The notes beneath the pieces were generated by a model. It was given only the letters and a program-made list of their open reading frames with translations. It was not told the origin of the DNA and did not search any database. A stretch of 64,000 nt of DNA from Jaapia argillacea MUCL 33604 (lineage: Eukaryota > Basidiomycota > Agaricomycetes > Jaapiales > Jaapiaceae): NCBI GenBank assembly GCA_000697665.1, contig KL197727.1, positions 248,001-312,000 of the forward strand, in the 5' to 3' direction. Shown here piece by piece: positions 1 to 11,376 of the stretch (within the stretch, counting starts at the first letter, position 1; each line of letters begins with the position of its first letter). The translations under genes and the position numbers were made by a program.

Positions 1-262
1 GAGGCATGTCATGACACCGAAGTAAGTATAGTGCCACTCGGGTCGTAAGGTTCTTGTAGGCGTCGAGGGGGACTTCGTCTGATCCTTCCCCTTCGTATGT
101 TAACAGCGGGGGACGAGGGGGACAAGAAGGTGTCGGGCTGGTTATCGTCACTTTGAGGGTTAACCAAAGGGACAGGGAGAGGCCGACGACGTCGAAGCCA
201 GGTCCGATGTTTGCTGAGGTAGCTGGGACTCGGATTGAGAATGTACGGGGTTCGGAGGCCAT
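1..262 (-). CDS. THR1: Homoserine kinase, N-terminal part (runs off the left edge)
   Basis: Homoserine kinase phosphorylates L-homoserine with ATP in the threonine branch of aspartate-family synthesis, in the cytosol. Reading the minus strand from the ATG at 262 gives an uninterrupted frame of 87 residues to the window edge. After a short leader it carries the family's N-terminal signature [20 protein letters not shown] (residues about 12-31), the GHMP-kinase opening strand and loop. The frame then continues through [17 protein letters not shown], where homoserine kinases have the 'GEG...N' stretch. The GHMP ATP-binding P-x3-GLGSS motif would lie beyond the edge. No intron is needed in the visible part. 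The start is chosen because the signature begins about ten residues later, as in yeast Thr1. Family assignment is firm; completeness cannot be judged. Confidence 0.9.
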   Translation of the reverse strand, partial: MASEPRTFSIRVPATSANIGPGFDVVGLSLSLWLTLKVTITSPTPSCPPRPPLLTYEGEGSDEVPLDAYKNLTTRVALYLLRCHDMP

Positions 263-805
263 GGGGGACCAATTGTACTGCCTGTGCTCGACCCTTCACA
301 GTGGACACATCCAAGACGATCGAACATCAGATGTGTCGTGGTGAAGGAAGGAGCTGACTGCACAATACTGACTCGGGCTATTCACTTGAGAGGGTTGTCC
401 GGTTTCGTAGAGTATGATCTGGTAGAAAGAGTCTGAAGCTGACCTTGCAGACGCAGATCGAGTCACCCATGGTTAAAATCTCCCCTTTCCTTTTGGGGCG
501 TAAATTGAATCCATCCGACTTGCACCCGACGGACAGAGTCCTCAAGCAGCGACTGTTTTCAATCCTTTTCAACCTCCAGAGCCTGCATTTGTGATTGGAG
601 GACGGAGGACGATGAAAAGAGCGTTGGTATTACCGATACAGTAAGTAGAAATGGTAGTAAGATACAAGCAGTACAACAAGGTACAACGCCATCAAGGCAA
701 CAAGTGGCACGTGAATGAGAAATCGCAGTAAATAAGTTATGATAAACTTGATAATCGTAGTGTTAACACCCAAGCATCGTTTCGAGTACCAGACCCCCGG
801 ACGGC
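263..805. other. Intergenic, upstream of THR1
   Basis: This 543-base stretch lies between the THR1 start and the 3' end of the secreted-protein gene. It should hold the THR1 promoter. Short minus-strand frames around 378-572 lack a usable start or splice continuation into THR1. No gene is supported here. Confidence 0.5.
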
Positions 806-2180
806 TCAGTTGTTCCCGTTATTGTTGTTGCCAACAGTGAACTGCAAAGAAATGAGGATTAGATCCCAACAAAGAGCATTAAATGCCAACACTCACATAA
901 ATCATGTCATCCAAGGCGCCGTGCTGAGCGATGGCGACGAGGACAGGTTGGTGGTTAGCAGCGGAGTTGATCGACGCCATCCTATACACACCCGCATCCA
1001 ACCCACCCGTAACATTCGCCGTCAAAATCCCATTCTGCGCCTGGGCATTCAACCCCTTGAAGAACACAAACTTTGCCGGATTCGTGGGCTTGGTCTGAGT
1101 CAAGCTGTCCAATTGTTCAATCACAACATGTGAATGACCCTCCACATCCCCATTGCCGTTGGTAAACTGAGGCGCGGCAAAATAATTCTGGTCTGCGTTG
1201 ACGAAATTGCCCGTCGCGAGATTACTGATGGCCATCTGGATCGTGAAGGACTGGTTAACGCCGAGGTTATCCATATTTTTGGGAAAGACGAATTTGGATG
1301 AGGGCATGTTGTTGACAGAGGCGATGACACCCATCGGAGCAGGATTGCAAGAGCCGCCTTTTACTTGTTGACCATTGGTGATGGGGAGGTTGGGGACGGT
1401 GAGGCAGAAATTAATGAAGTTGTTGGATGAGGTCTTGGAAGCGACTTGGCCGGCTTCTGGCTGGGATTGACCGTCATTCTCGAAGCCTTTGGCGATGACA
1501 TTAGGGTCGAGTGTCAAGGATGACTGGGGATCGCCGTCGGTGCCATTGACGTTCCCTTGGGAGGTAGCGGTGGACGTCGCCGTAGCCTGCGGATGAGACG
1601 ATGAGCCGGATAGTCAATATTTGACTGACAGGATGTGGACTTACTGCAGAAGTAGATGTGGTCACGGTTGCCGTTGCAGAAGTGGCAACGGTACTTGAGG
1701 ATGCGACGACGGATGTCGAGTTACCGCTGGTGGCCCCGGTGGCAGCAATCCGAGCATCGACATCAGCTTGAGTGTCGCAAGTAATACTAGTCCCAACGGA
1801 GTTCACGAGGGGTAATGCAGCACATCTAACGCAAAACGATCAGTCCCAACTGCGCTAAGTAGTGAAAAGTTAATGATTCATACATAGTACCGCTCGCACA
1901 TGGCTGGGAGGTGAACTGTCCGTTCACACATTGGGCAAATCCGCCGTTGATACAACCCTCGTCACCGGATTGACAGGGATCTCCGACCTTTAAGGTCTTG
2001 AACTTATTGCTGTGAGAGAAGAGGTGAGCCAGTGAAGGGGAGATAGACCCAGATGACCTACTTCAGAGCAATAGCGTCCTGGCCATTCTTCAAAGCATCA
2101 CCCGCACTAATGGCGAGGCGCAATGGTCGAGCAGAAGCCGACAAGGATAAAGCGAACAAGGCAAGGATAGAGAACTTCAT
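806..2180 (-). CDS. Secreted protein with CBM19-like N-terminus and conserved basidiomycete C-terminal domain
   Basis: Five exons splice cleanly: 2062-2180, 1884-2009, 1645-1825, 897-1586 and 806-841; all phases agree. The protein is about 380 residues. It opens with a signal peptide (MKFSILALFALSLSASA). A small Cys-rich module with the spacing of fungal chitin-binding CBM19 domains follows (around residues 50-95, with PCQSGDEGC and CASGTICAALP). Next come a Ser/Thr/Ala-rich linker, probably O-glycosylated, and a roughly 210-residue domain rich in Asn and Phe with GHSHVVIEQLDSL near its end. The last exon adds FTVGNNNNGNN. Secreted basidiomycete proteins of this layout are, as I recall, often labelled 'ribosomal protein s17' in databases by mistake; this is no ribosomal protein. 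Role is inferred only: cell wall or secretome, perhaps chitin binding. Confidence 0.85.
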
Positions 2181-2896
2181 ATCGAATGAACGGTGGCAAG
2201 ATAAATGGGAGTGTTAAAGATAGAGGGATATGAAGCGTTGGACACCAGGTCGTTCGTCAAGATCGTCAAGACAAGAACACAAGAAAGGTAACGATGCCGG
2301 ATCGCAAACCTGGGGAACAAATTGCAGAGAGAGCGGGAGGGGTTGAAATTCATGCATGCCAAGAGGGGGGGCTTTATAGAAAGCAACGTTATCCATTGTG
2401 GACGGAATGGTTGCCAATGGGAAAGCCATGCGGTAATTTTATATCTGCATTCTCTGAGCGTGAGTGGTCGACAATGAGCGGCATTCAGCTGCCGGCGAAA
2501 GAAGTACGTGCGATACCCACGTGGCGGAGGCCAATGACTAAATCAGGAGCTGTCCCACGCTCTCAGCCAATCACGTCGCTCCTTTCCCCGCCACCACTTC
2601 CCTTTGGCCATTGTGCCACCCGCGAGACAATGGGTTGCTTCATCTCTGTCCCAAATACTGCTCCATCCAATGGTAACCATTATTCACCTCTGAATACTCA
2701 TTGTAACCTGCTTTCGAAAGCCACTGCGTCTTCATTGGTTGTCTTGCCATGAAAGACGGGCTCGTCGGAGGTTCGGACTCGGACTGATTGAACTGATCCG
2801 TGACCTTGATCTACGAGAGATAACAACACCCATCACGACATCCATTCCCTTCCGCCCATAGCGATCTTGCGCTTGAGGCTTCCTCGGAGACCCACC
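2181..2896. promoter_or_regulatory. Divergent intergenic region between secreted-protein gene and HAD phosphatase
   Basis: The two flanking genes start away from each other, so this 716-base stretch should hold both promoters. CCAAT-type motifs occur (for example around 2666). The 152-codon plus-strand frame at 2294-2752 has no splice logic linking it to the downstream gene and is not taken as coding. Confidence 0.5.
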
Positions 2897-4036
2897 ATGC
2901 CTACCTTACAAGTCGATGCGGTGTGTAGAGTTCCAATGACACAGCTACCAAGTCCCGATTGCCCGTCTGACTCTCTCCGCGTTAGATCTTGTTCGACATG
3001 GACGGGTTTGTCAATCCACCACTCTTGCGATCCTTGTTCTCAACTTTGGATCAGCACTCTCGTCGACTCCACTCCAGGGGTGATGAAAGCCTGGGCAACT
3101 TTCGCCCACGATTATGCGTTGCCAAGTGCAGCTGAGGTTGCCCATGCATCACATGGAAGGAGATTGTACGATACTCTGAAGGAGTGGTGTAAGATTGACG
3201 ACGAGACAAAGCTCCAGGTCATACACATCCTTCAATGTGGTTCGCCTACGGGGGCTGATTAATCATGAACGCCCTCCAGGCCGAGATCGTCCGCTTCGAA
3301 GACGAGGTGATCAAAGGGGGGCCAGTGATCCTCCCTGGCGCATTAGAATTGATCAACCAAGTACTGTATTCCCCTAATATCAATTCTTCCATACCCACTG
3401 ACTCCTCTCATGATCGCCATACCAAGATTCAATCCCTCAACGAAGTCTCCCCTTCTCGCTGGACCATCGTAACATCAGGTGAGGGACCTTATCCCCTCGA
3501 CCAACCTCTAATCCAACAATCAACACAGCAACAAACGTTTACACCCCTAAAGCTCTGGCCGGGTGTTCCATTCCCTTCCCTCCCTCAGGGTATGTTACCT
3601 CAAACGACGTATCCCGCGGAAAACCTCTACCGGATCCGTACCTCGCTGGAGCGAAGAAAGTTAACATCGACCCGTCCAAATGTCAGTATCTATTCCGTTC
3701 AGCATATATGTCCTGTTTTTGACTCCGGTCATTGACGATCCTGTGTTGTAGGCTTGGTCATAGAAGATGCCCCGTCGGGCATCAACTCAGCTCACGCTGC
3801 TGGTAGCAAGAGCCTAGCGGTTTGCACTTCCCATTCAAGGAAAGCTATCATAGATTCTAAATGTAACCCAGATTTCATCGTAGAGGACTTGACTCGGTAC
3901 GTACTCACGCCCCACTACCTTGCAACCCCCTTGCCTGACAGGACTCATATATAGGGTCTCCGTGAAATGGGTAGATGGGAAATTAGAACTCGACATCGAC
4001 GAAACCCCTGCGGACTCGACCATTTTGGCGAATTAG
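2897..4036 (+). CDS. GPP1: HAD-superfamily glycerol-3-phosphate (or 2-deoxyglucose-6-phosphate) phosphatase
   Basis: A cytosolic HAD phosphatase of the yeast Gpp1/Gpp2/Dog1 group, which makes glycerol from glycerol-3-phosphate or removes sugar phosphates. Exons: 2897-2920, 2986-3005, 3055-3217, 3280-3360, 3427-3478, 3529-3681, 3752-3896 and 3955-4036. Motif I (ILFDMDGTLVDS, nucleophile and acid Asp) is split by an intron at the Gly. Motif II is WTIVTSATNVY, motif III lies in SRGKPLPDPYL, and motif IV in CLVIEDAPSGINSAHAAG. The cap region follows motif I. The 66-nt piece 3361-3426 is in frame; I treat it as an intron (GTACTG donor, CTGAC branch, AAG acceptor). If it is retained, the protein has 261 instead of 239 residues. 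The ATG at 2897 has a CCACC context. Substrate among Gpp and Dog types is not resolved. Confidence 0.85.
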
Positions 4037-4055
4037 ATATAGAAATCTTGTAAAC

Positions 4056-4079
4056 CAGTCAGTCAGTCAGTCAGTCAGT
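4056..4079. repeat. CAGT tetranucleotide microsatellite
   Basis: Six perfect CAGT units lie just after the stop of the HAD phosphatase, in its 3' UTR or the short convergent gap to the Mdv1 gene. Confidence 0.95.
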
Positions 4080-4270
4080 GACCGCTCGTAGATGGGAGGC
4101 AATCGCATCTCTATTAGAATGGTGGTCTATTCTGATGGTATAATATTGCATTTCTATGATACATTGGATGGATGCTTGCACGTTCTCATTGACACAAAGC
4201 CCCTAGAGTTGTCGCATAACAAAGAGAGATATTCAATAGAGTCTGTAGCAGCAAGGTCATCGGAACCATA

Positions 4271-7041
4271 TTATAAAGCCCAAACTTTCACGGTAGCGTC
4301 CCGTCCCCCGGAAACCATGAACCTGTCCATGTATCGCAGTTTCTCCACTGGTCGGGTATGCCCGTTCGTTAATAACGTGGAGTTCTGCATCGTCGTTCTG
4401 TTGTATATCTGTTAAGCGGGTCAGCCAGAGATGACAAGAGGTATCGTGCGGTACAAACCTTGATGCCGTTCTCCCCAGTTGCTGCTACAACCTTTCGTGT
4501 ATCAAATTGCAAGGAGGTAACAGCATGGTCGTACTTGAGGGTTTCGAAAATCCCGCCAGATCGAAGGTCCCATATCTAGTGTCAGAGTCAGCACCTCACG
4601 CTCGCATTGCGAACGACCAAACTTACTCGGATCGTCTTGTCCAGACTACCACTCATGACATGCATCTCATCAAACTGCAAACAAGTCACAGGTCCCGTAT
4701 GTCCGGCCAACGTCCGATGTGTCTGACCCGTCCGCACTGTTTTATTCTAGTTAGAGCATTACATCACGAGAGAACGAAAAAGGTAAAACTCACTATCCCA
4801 CATCCTCACGGCACCGTCACCACTCCCACTCACGAGTGCATATCCCCAAAATTGAACGGCACCCACAAAGTCCTGGTACATTTCCCAGCTCCCATCCGCG
4901 TATGGAGGTGTGGGAACAGCAAAGGACCCGGCTGCAGCTGCTGCACCAGGGAAGTAACCTGGTAGTGTACTTGAGCCGGGTGAAGTGGGATGCGATATTG
5001 CCCAGAGGATGTCCATGGTCATGACACATTGACCCGTCGACAGGTCCCATTGTCGGAGTGTCTTGTCTGAGGCGCCGGTGACCTGAAGAAGATGTCAGTA
5101 TATTATCGTATAGCTTAACTTGGTGGAGACGCTGACCAAGCAGTCATCTTCGAAGTACAGTGTCGACACTGCCTTGGTATGTCCTTCCAACAATCGAACA
5201 CAAGGGCCCGACTTCTCCGTCGCACTCCCAGCCGTACCAGACCTGATAGACTTTCCTCCGACCCCGTTCGGCCTCTCAACCATCTCACCCTCCCCTTCAT
5301 CCCCTTCTTCTGCCACATCGCTGAGATTAACCACCTCACCTTCACCCTCCCAGTCATCCTCATCATCGACCTTTCTCAGATCCCAGATTCTCACGTTACC
5401 ATCCTCACCACCGGTCAGACATATCTGATCCTCGACTTGTATGCACTTCACCGACCCGTGATGACCTCGTAATCTTCCAATCTCTTCGCCTGTTAGGAGG
5501 TCCCAGACTCGAGGTTGTGAATCTTCTTGAGAGGCTGTGACTAGAGTGCCATAGGGCTCTGAGAAGTCGAGAGCTGTGATTGGTGTGATGTGGCCTTCAA
5601 GCGTCTAGATAGAATTCTGTAAGACCTAGACACATACAGGGAAGTATAGAATGATACACTCACCATAAATGCGACACCTGGGGGAAGATCGTCGTGTTCC
5701 GAGGGTAAAAAGGCTGGACCTAGAGGACAGACTCAGAGGCGAACAATATAATTGCGAAAGGATGACCCACCCTTTCTTCGTCGTGAACTTGGAACGATAT
5801 GAAGAAGGGGGGTGGCAGTCTTGTGGTGATGTCCAACAGTATTCGCCCGCTCTGCTGCAAGCTGCTCCTTGACCCCTTCCACTGCAGCGTATCGTTGGTA
5901 CCACGCCTTAGGGGAACAATATATTTCACTCACGTTCATCATCCAGCTCCAATTCATCCTCTTGTAATTTCAGCAGATCATTCTCGAGTTTTGCTCGAAT
6001 CTTGTCTAGGGTCTCTATTTTATGCGTAATTTCGGCGATCTCGTTTTCGATAAGCGCCTGGCACGATTGTAAGCCCCACAGATCAGAAGGAAATATTGGG
6101 TAGAAGACATACCCGCTTAACGTGAAGATTTTCCTTGTCGAGCAGAATTTCGCTCGTTTGTCTCGTCAACTCTTCCTTCCCAAACATTTTTCCAGCACTC
6201 AAGCTTTCCCTCCCCTTCTTCTTCCCCTTCCCTTTCTTCCCTCGTCCTCCAACAACAACCACATCATCCTCACTGGCCACACTCTGCGCCTCGTGTTCCC
6301 TCTCCCTCTCAAGTTGGCGCTCCTCCTCCTCCTCATCGACCATCAACCCCCGCGCACTCATACCCAACTGCTTCAACCCCAATTTCTCACCAACATCCAC
6401 ATTCCTGATCTGTCTCCTTCTCGATCTCCCCTTCTCGGCACTCGGTATAGTAGCATTGAATCCCCTCAGCAAACTAACGTTCGAGGCTACACCTTCCGGT
6501 TCGGGGACGTCTGCGTCTAGCAGCTCCTCGGTTGCTTCTACTATCTGGAGGTCTCGGGATGTTATGCGTCGCGAACCGAGGGTGCGGAGAGGGGCGCGTC
6601 CGAGGGTTGCGAAATCTACCGCACGGGAGTTAGTAGAAGTCTCGTTACGGAGACGTTCTTGAGGTCGCGAGGATACGGTAGCAGCCGCGTTCATCATTCG
6701 TGGTGTCATAATAACTGGGGCCACTATATCCATCCAATCCATCCATATATTCGGATAACGCGATATAAGCAGGATACAAAGTGAGGTCAGGGCAAGAAAC
6801 AGGATAAAAGGAAGACGGACGTACACTCTGACAATATTTTATTCGAATCATTCCTCCGGTGAAATGGGGACATGATAGCCCTTGACACGACCTCAAACTT
6901 GCTAGGACCACCTCCCTGGCCAGAAGTGGACGCCGACGATGAACCAGCCATTCCTCCATCAGGAGGCAACGGCGCCCTAGGATGCTTTTTCTTGTCCTTC
7001 TCCCTGTCTTTTGGCCTGAGACCCTCTGGAGGATTGGCCAT
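4271..7041 (-). CDS. MDV1: Mitochondrial division WD40 adaptor (Mdv1/Caf4 family)
   Basis: Mdv1 sits on the mitochondrial outer membrane, binding Fis1 and recruiting the dynamin Dnm1 for fission. About ten exons give a protein of roughly 730 residues. The order is: a basic, Pro/Ser-rich N-terminus, a Fis1-binding helical region, an acidic and Arg/Glu-rich linker, a coiled coil ([20 protein letters not shown] and the next 25 residues, from about 6060 down), then a C-terminal beta-propeller. WD signatures visible include [53 protein letters not shown] and, at the end, [13 protein letters not shown] long acidic insert between blades contains a Ser/Gly stretch. The ending matches basidiomycete Mdv1 closely. 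The ATG at 7041 is preferred; an in-frame ATG at 7137 would add 32 residues. The exon 1-2 acceptor near 6725 is ambiguous (two in-frame AGs). It converges on the HAD phosphatase. Confidence 0.87.
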
Positions 7042-7367
7042 GCCTATACACGCAGGACGCGTAGCTTGGAGAAGGATGTAAAGTTCGGAGTAAAACGCGT
7101 CAGACTCAAGTTTCAACTTTGAGACCTTGTCCGGCAAGGTGGGTTAAAGATGTGGACCGCATATTTGCTTTGGGACTTGGGTTTCTCACGACATAGATAA
7201 CCATTTCGAATCCTTGAAACCAAAGGTTGGTGCTCGGAGTCGGGAAAATGAAGACCAAGATCTCATGTGTAGTATTACAAGTGTGCAGTAGCAGTCAGGA
7301 GAAGTAATCGCTAGAATACACGTCTGAATCACAGCATTTGCACCTAACAAACCACTGCAACAATGCA
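7042..7367. other. Intergenic, upstream of MDV1
   Basis: This 326-base stretch lies between MDV1 and the 3' end of the next minus-strand gene. It would hold the MDV1 promoter or 5' UTR. No supported gene. Confidence 0.45.
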
Positions 7368-8372
7368 CTAGGAAGGTTGTCGAGACCACCCAAAATCCAA
7401 AATCAAGTCAAACCCTAAAGGTTTCAAATCGTATTCCCTACGGAACCACGGAAGCTCGCTCCAAGGCACATAGTTTCGAGGGGGAAGGGAGGTGTCTGGT
7501 GGGATTGTTTTGGTCGGTGAGTCTGATACCGACTCCGCCTTAAGAGGTAATGGAGCGGCGGTGGCTTCCTGGACAGGCGTATCAATGGTGAGAGATATCG
7601 GTTCGGGTGGCGATGGTGGTGGGTGCGGTGCGGATTGTGGTGGAGAAGCGGATTTACGATACATGGAGCGGATGAATGAGGCGATGGTGATTCGGGTCGT
7701 GAGGGTATCGTTTTCAGGTTCGGCGTCATCGAATTGAGGTTCCACTTCAGGTTCGGGTGATGGTGCAACCTCCTCTTCCTCGAGGAAGGATGTACCATTC
7801 AAAACAGCGAGTATATGCTCTGCCTCCTCCTGAGCTGCGTCTTCTCCGATCGTATCCTTATCTCTTTTCTCCAACTCGTCCTTCATCCTGAACAAGCTTA
7901 TCTCTTCCCATTGTGTAAGGTTATATGGCTCAAAGAAACCGCCGAACGACCAATCGACCCAACATCGGTCATTCAGTCTGACAAGGGAGATGTCCGACTT
8001 GTTAATGGAGGGCATTATAGACGACAGCGCGTCGGAATATGTTGTGATGTTTGGGCCCCAGGGAGCTGAGAGGTGCGTGCCAAGAGGGAGAGGTTGCCAG
8101 TAGCATGATGACACGAAGAGGGCAGCTAGCAGGCTAACGCAGTAAAAGCTGTTCACAGGGTCTCATCTTAGCTTCACATGGGTCAATTGATGGAAATAAA
8201 GGAAGCTTACCATGGTCGAGCATGAAAAGTCAAAGAAACCAGGAAGAGAACAAGGAAGTAAGGTGTGGCGATGGGAACTGGCAATATCAGCAATGGTAAA
8301 AACCAGCGGGTACACCTAGCAACCACATCAGCATCTTTCCGTCTATCACATCTTTAACAAGACTCACAACAT
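7368..8372 (-). CDS. Uncharacterised membrane glycoprotein with two N-terminal TM segments
   Basis: Not recognised. Three coding exons (8368-8372, 8211-8315, 7368-8148) give 296 residues with exact phases. The first coding exon is only 5 nt (ATGTT), followed by a 52-nt intron with a GCTGATG bran point. Splicing produces a continuous hydrophobic N-terminus: LPLLILPVPIATPYFLVLFL and, after FHARP, CFYCVSLLAALFVSSCYW, so a signal anchor plus a second TM. The rest has five N-glycosylation sequons (NIT, NKS, NLT, NGT, NDT), an aromatic block WVDWSFGGFFEPYNLTQW, an acidic stretch and a Pro-rich stretch. It ends with Trp/Leu-rich residues, which suggests a luminal or extracellular tail. It diverges from the p23 gene across about 250 bases. 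No function is proposed; a 3' exon beyond 7368 is possible but unsupported. Confidence 0.7.
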
Positions 8373-8624
8373 GAATCCTCAATTCCGTTCGTTGTTGAAA
8401 ACCAAAGACAAGGAGGAACAAATGGCTGACGGGTGTCGACTGCGGCCTGCCCTGAACCTCCAAAAGCTCACATGACCTTCCCTTGATTGGGGCTTCGTCC
8501 TTCTGCAAGATTCTGGTCGATTCCAACGCCGTACGTATCCCTTTCTTCAAAAATACAGGCGCCTAACCAAACCAATAAGTACAGCAAAATCTCAACTTTC
8601 CTTTGAACATTATCTTCATCAACC

Positions 8625-9550
8625 ATGGTCGCACACCCCGAAGTTTTATGGGCTCAGCGTAGTTCAGACAAGGACGAAACCAAGGTGCGTTTAGCTCTAC
8701 TCACCCTTGGATGGCGATCAGGGTTGTTGATGAACTTGGATCGCAGAACATCGTCTACGTGACAATACACTTACCTGATGTCATCCCCTCATCGCTGGAT
8801 TACAAGTTAACTCCGACTACCATATCTCTGACCGCCACTGCTGGAAAGTTCGTTAATTTCCCCTTTATCTCGCCTGAGCTCTGAATCTGATTTTTTGCGA
8901 TTGAAGTGCAGCGAAGGGTATCGCAGAGAAAGACTACGCCTTCTCTTTCGATCTCTATGGCGAAGTCGTCCCCGAGGTTTGTTCCATCTCTCCATCTTCC
9001 CTCAACTCACTCACCGATCCGTCCGATGAACTGCGCACCAGAAATCAACAAAACGCTTAAACTCCCGCGACCTTCTCCTCGTCCTCCGCAAAAAAGACCT
9101 AACCTTGGCCTACTGGCCCCGCCTTACCAAAGAAAAGATCAAAACGCCCTTCCTCAAGACTGATTTCTCGAAATGGGTGGATGAAGATGAGCAAGATGGT
9201 GAGGAGGTCAAGCTTGATGATGATGATATGATGGGTGGCATGCCTGGAGGAGGTATGGGAGGTATGCCGGGTATGGGCGGTATGGGCGGTATGCCGGGTA
9301 TGGGTGGTATGGGCGGCATGGGGGGCATGGATATGGAAGCAGTGGGTCACTTTCTCTACATCGGGTTGAAGCGTCTTTGGAAGGAACTATGCTGATGGAT
9401 CTTTCTTTTTCATAGCTCATGGCGCAAATGGGAGGTGCAGGTGGATTGGGCAACTTGGGCGGAGGTTCAGGAGGGGCCGAAGAGGCTGAAGATGACTCTG
9501 ATGATGATGGTCCCCCTCCCCTTGAGGAGTCCGAGCCCAAGACTGCGTAA
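8625..9550 (+). CDS. SBA1: Hsp90 co-chaperone p23 (Sba1/Wos2)
   Basis: p23 binds ATP-bound Hsp90 through a CS domain and slows its ATPase. It acts in cytosol and nucleus. The spliced frame begins MVAHPEVLWAQRSSDKDETK, then the CS beta-sandwich (YVTIHLPDVIPSSLDYKLTP ... KDYAFSFDLYGEVVPE). The p23 signature block SRDLLLVLRKKDLTLAYWPR follows (around residues 85-105), next to TKEKIKTPFLKTDFSKWVDE. The tail is a Gly/Met-rich repeat, then an acidic end (EDDSDDDGPPPLEESEPKTA). Five exons; the acceptor of the third exon is probably AAG before TGCAG, because it restores the CS frame. Length is about 220 residues, normal for fungi. The ATG at 8625 has a good context (ACC). Confidence 0.9.
9231..9330 (+). 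repeat. Tandem codons for GGM/GMP repeats in p23
   Basis: About 100 bases of degenerate repeat encode runs of GMGGMPG in the C-terminal tail of p23. The reading frame stays open. Fungal and plant p23 proteins are known to carry similar Gly/Met-rich tails. Confidence 0.9.
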
Positions 9551-9998
9551 CTGGAGGACGACCATCATGACCTGACATGAACATAAAGGATTGGGGGCGA
9601 TTGAGGAAGCAGTTGGTTTTGCGATTGTTATGTATTTAATACATTCAGAAGTTCTTGTAGACGAAGGCAATACTGCGGTCACGACCTTGATCTGAAATGA
9701 TCGTTGAAGCGGGCTGCTATGCTTTGAGCTCTGCTGAAACATCGACGTGGGGTAGGATTCTATTGTTGTATATGTGCCAACGAAGGGAAGGTGCAGATTA
9801 TAACAGGGCGGACGGGTATCTTTAGGTATCGTTACTGGACTCGAACGAGTGGTAAGATATCAACTATAGGGCGTGGCAGGGTACACCATATCACCACCTG
9901 GGATTTGTGATATTCGCAACGGACCAATCGGGTATACCTCCACCCAGGCGCAAGCCAAGACGAGCAACAAACTCATAGCCACACAATGTTGCAACCGA
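9551..9998. other. Convergent intergenic gap
   Basis: This 448-base gap lies between the 3' ends of p23 and the first DUF6593 gene. The minus-strand frame that runs through here is out of phase with the spliced DUF6593 gene, which stops at 9999. Nothing else is seen. Confidence 0.5.
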
Positions 9999-10672
9999 TC
10001 AACACCCTCCAGCACTCCAACTCGCATTGCTACCACTGCTGGTAGTGCTTTCCTTCCTCTCCCTCCTCTTCTGTTCGACATAAACAAAGGTAGTGATGAT
10101 AAGGTCGACCATGTGTCGGCCAGCGGGATAAATATCGAGTTGGGCATTGTGGTTAGACGAGAAGATGTTGAGGGTGTGTTCTTTGAAGCATGCAATGGCT
10201 GTTTTGGGGTGGGTTGTTTGGATCAGCTAGAGAGAGCAGTCAGATTGAAATAGTAGGGACTCGGAGGAGGGGAGGGAGGACTTACCTCCATGCCCCGGAG
10301 TTGGGTAACCCATTCGTATTCTTGTCCATCAGGTGCATTGAATTTCCGATCTCTGCAAAAGCCAAAACCATTTCAGCGTGACGTCTCCACCTCACCCACA
10401 TGCTTCAAAACTCACCTAGAAAGTCTCCCTTTCCTCTTGAAAAAATCCCCAACGTCTAAAATCTGTCCCTGGAATAATATCCGACTGTTTCTCATTGTAT
10501 GCCATTGGATCCGAGCCAATTCTTCATCTTTCCCAGTGGTGCACCGAGTGATGGTGGTAGTGGATCTGAAAAGAGTGAGAGGGGTGGATATCTTGTATTG
10601 GGGTATATTGTGATCATCTAGGAGGATTGTGCGGAGGGGAGAGTCGTTGGTCAAGGTCAAACGTTGGGACAT
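9999..10672 (-). CDS. DUF6593 protein, paralog A
   Basis: A basidiomycete family of unknown function with a beta-rich DUF6593 fold. Three exons. Exon 1 starts MSQRLTLTNDSPLRTILLDD and contains the family pattern 'SPLxTxLLDxxxxPxYKISTP', then EELARIQWH and FQGQILDVGDFFKR. The 3' intron has phase 2 (GTGAGT donor). Exon 2 gives DRKFNAPDGQEYEWVTQLRG, and exon 3 gives LDIYPAGRHMVDLIITTFVY followed by VEQKRRER and a Ser/Gly tail. The final Leu/Ile strand followed by basic residues is typical of the domain. Total is about 185 residues. No signal peptide or TM is seen. It is the most diverged of the three tandem copies and lies outside the duplicated segment that holds B and C. Confidence 0.82.
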
Positions 10673-10962
10673 GGTCGGGTTATCAGCCTGAGATATCTTC
10701 TATGTTCTGTAAGGGTGGGTAGTAAAGGGAATTACCATTTCTTCGGGCGCTTTACATGTGCGAAGAGTGCAGAGCCTCGCGGGAGGTATATCAGACGTAA
10801 TACTGCGGGGACAATGCAGGAGGCATGAGGGTAATAGGAAGAGGGAAAAGACAAATACAAAGCAGTACATTATATTGAATCGGGCACGGCTAGCGGGAGG
10901 GGAGTGGTCATCAGACAAAGGCACGCAGGACTGAAACCTCGAGGGGAGATCGACATTTGATG
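10673..10962. promoter_or_regulatory. Presumed promoter of DUF6593 paralog A
   Basis: This stretch is upstream of paralog A on the minus strand and ends where the duplicated segment begins. No gene or clear core motif is seen. Confidence 0.35.
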
Positions 10963-11376
10963 TAGAGATCAAAAGCTGAGAAGGGACAGCAAGTTGGATA
11001 GCCTCAAAGTCTCGCAAACGTTAAACAGCGAGGTGCATCGCAGCCAGGTTGAGAAAGAGTGCGTGGCGGTGTTGTGACATGGAAAGCCTTCAACATGGTG
11101 ACATGTGACAAAATGACAAATGACTTGCTCGTCTCGAGGGTCGGTATTTTGGTAGGGAATTCGATAATGTGAACACATGCTGTGAGGGAACGGCAAGGAG
11201 GTGTTCCAGCACAACAATAAATTCGATTACAAATAATGAGGAGGTAAAGGTTAAGTATACTGTACCTGATTATAACAGCCTGAGAGCCCTCAGTGGAGTG
11301 CCGCTCGCGATGGACAGTCCGCGGTGGATATGAAATCAAAAAAAAACCAGGGAACCAAAGTGGTGCGGAACGACCA

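Noticed and set aside
6122-6662. Two overlapping Ser/Leu/Pro-rich plus-strand frames opposite MDV1
   Set aside because: They are antisense to an acidic and Arg/Lys-rich MDV1 linker and show only its complement bias.
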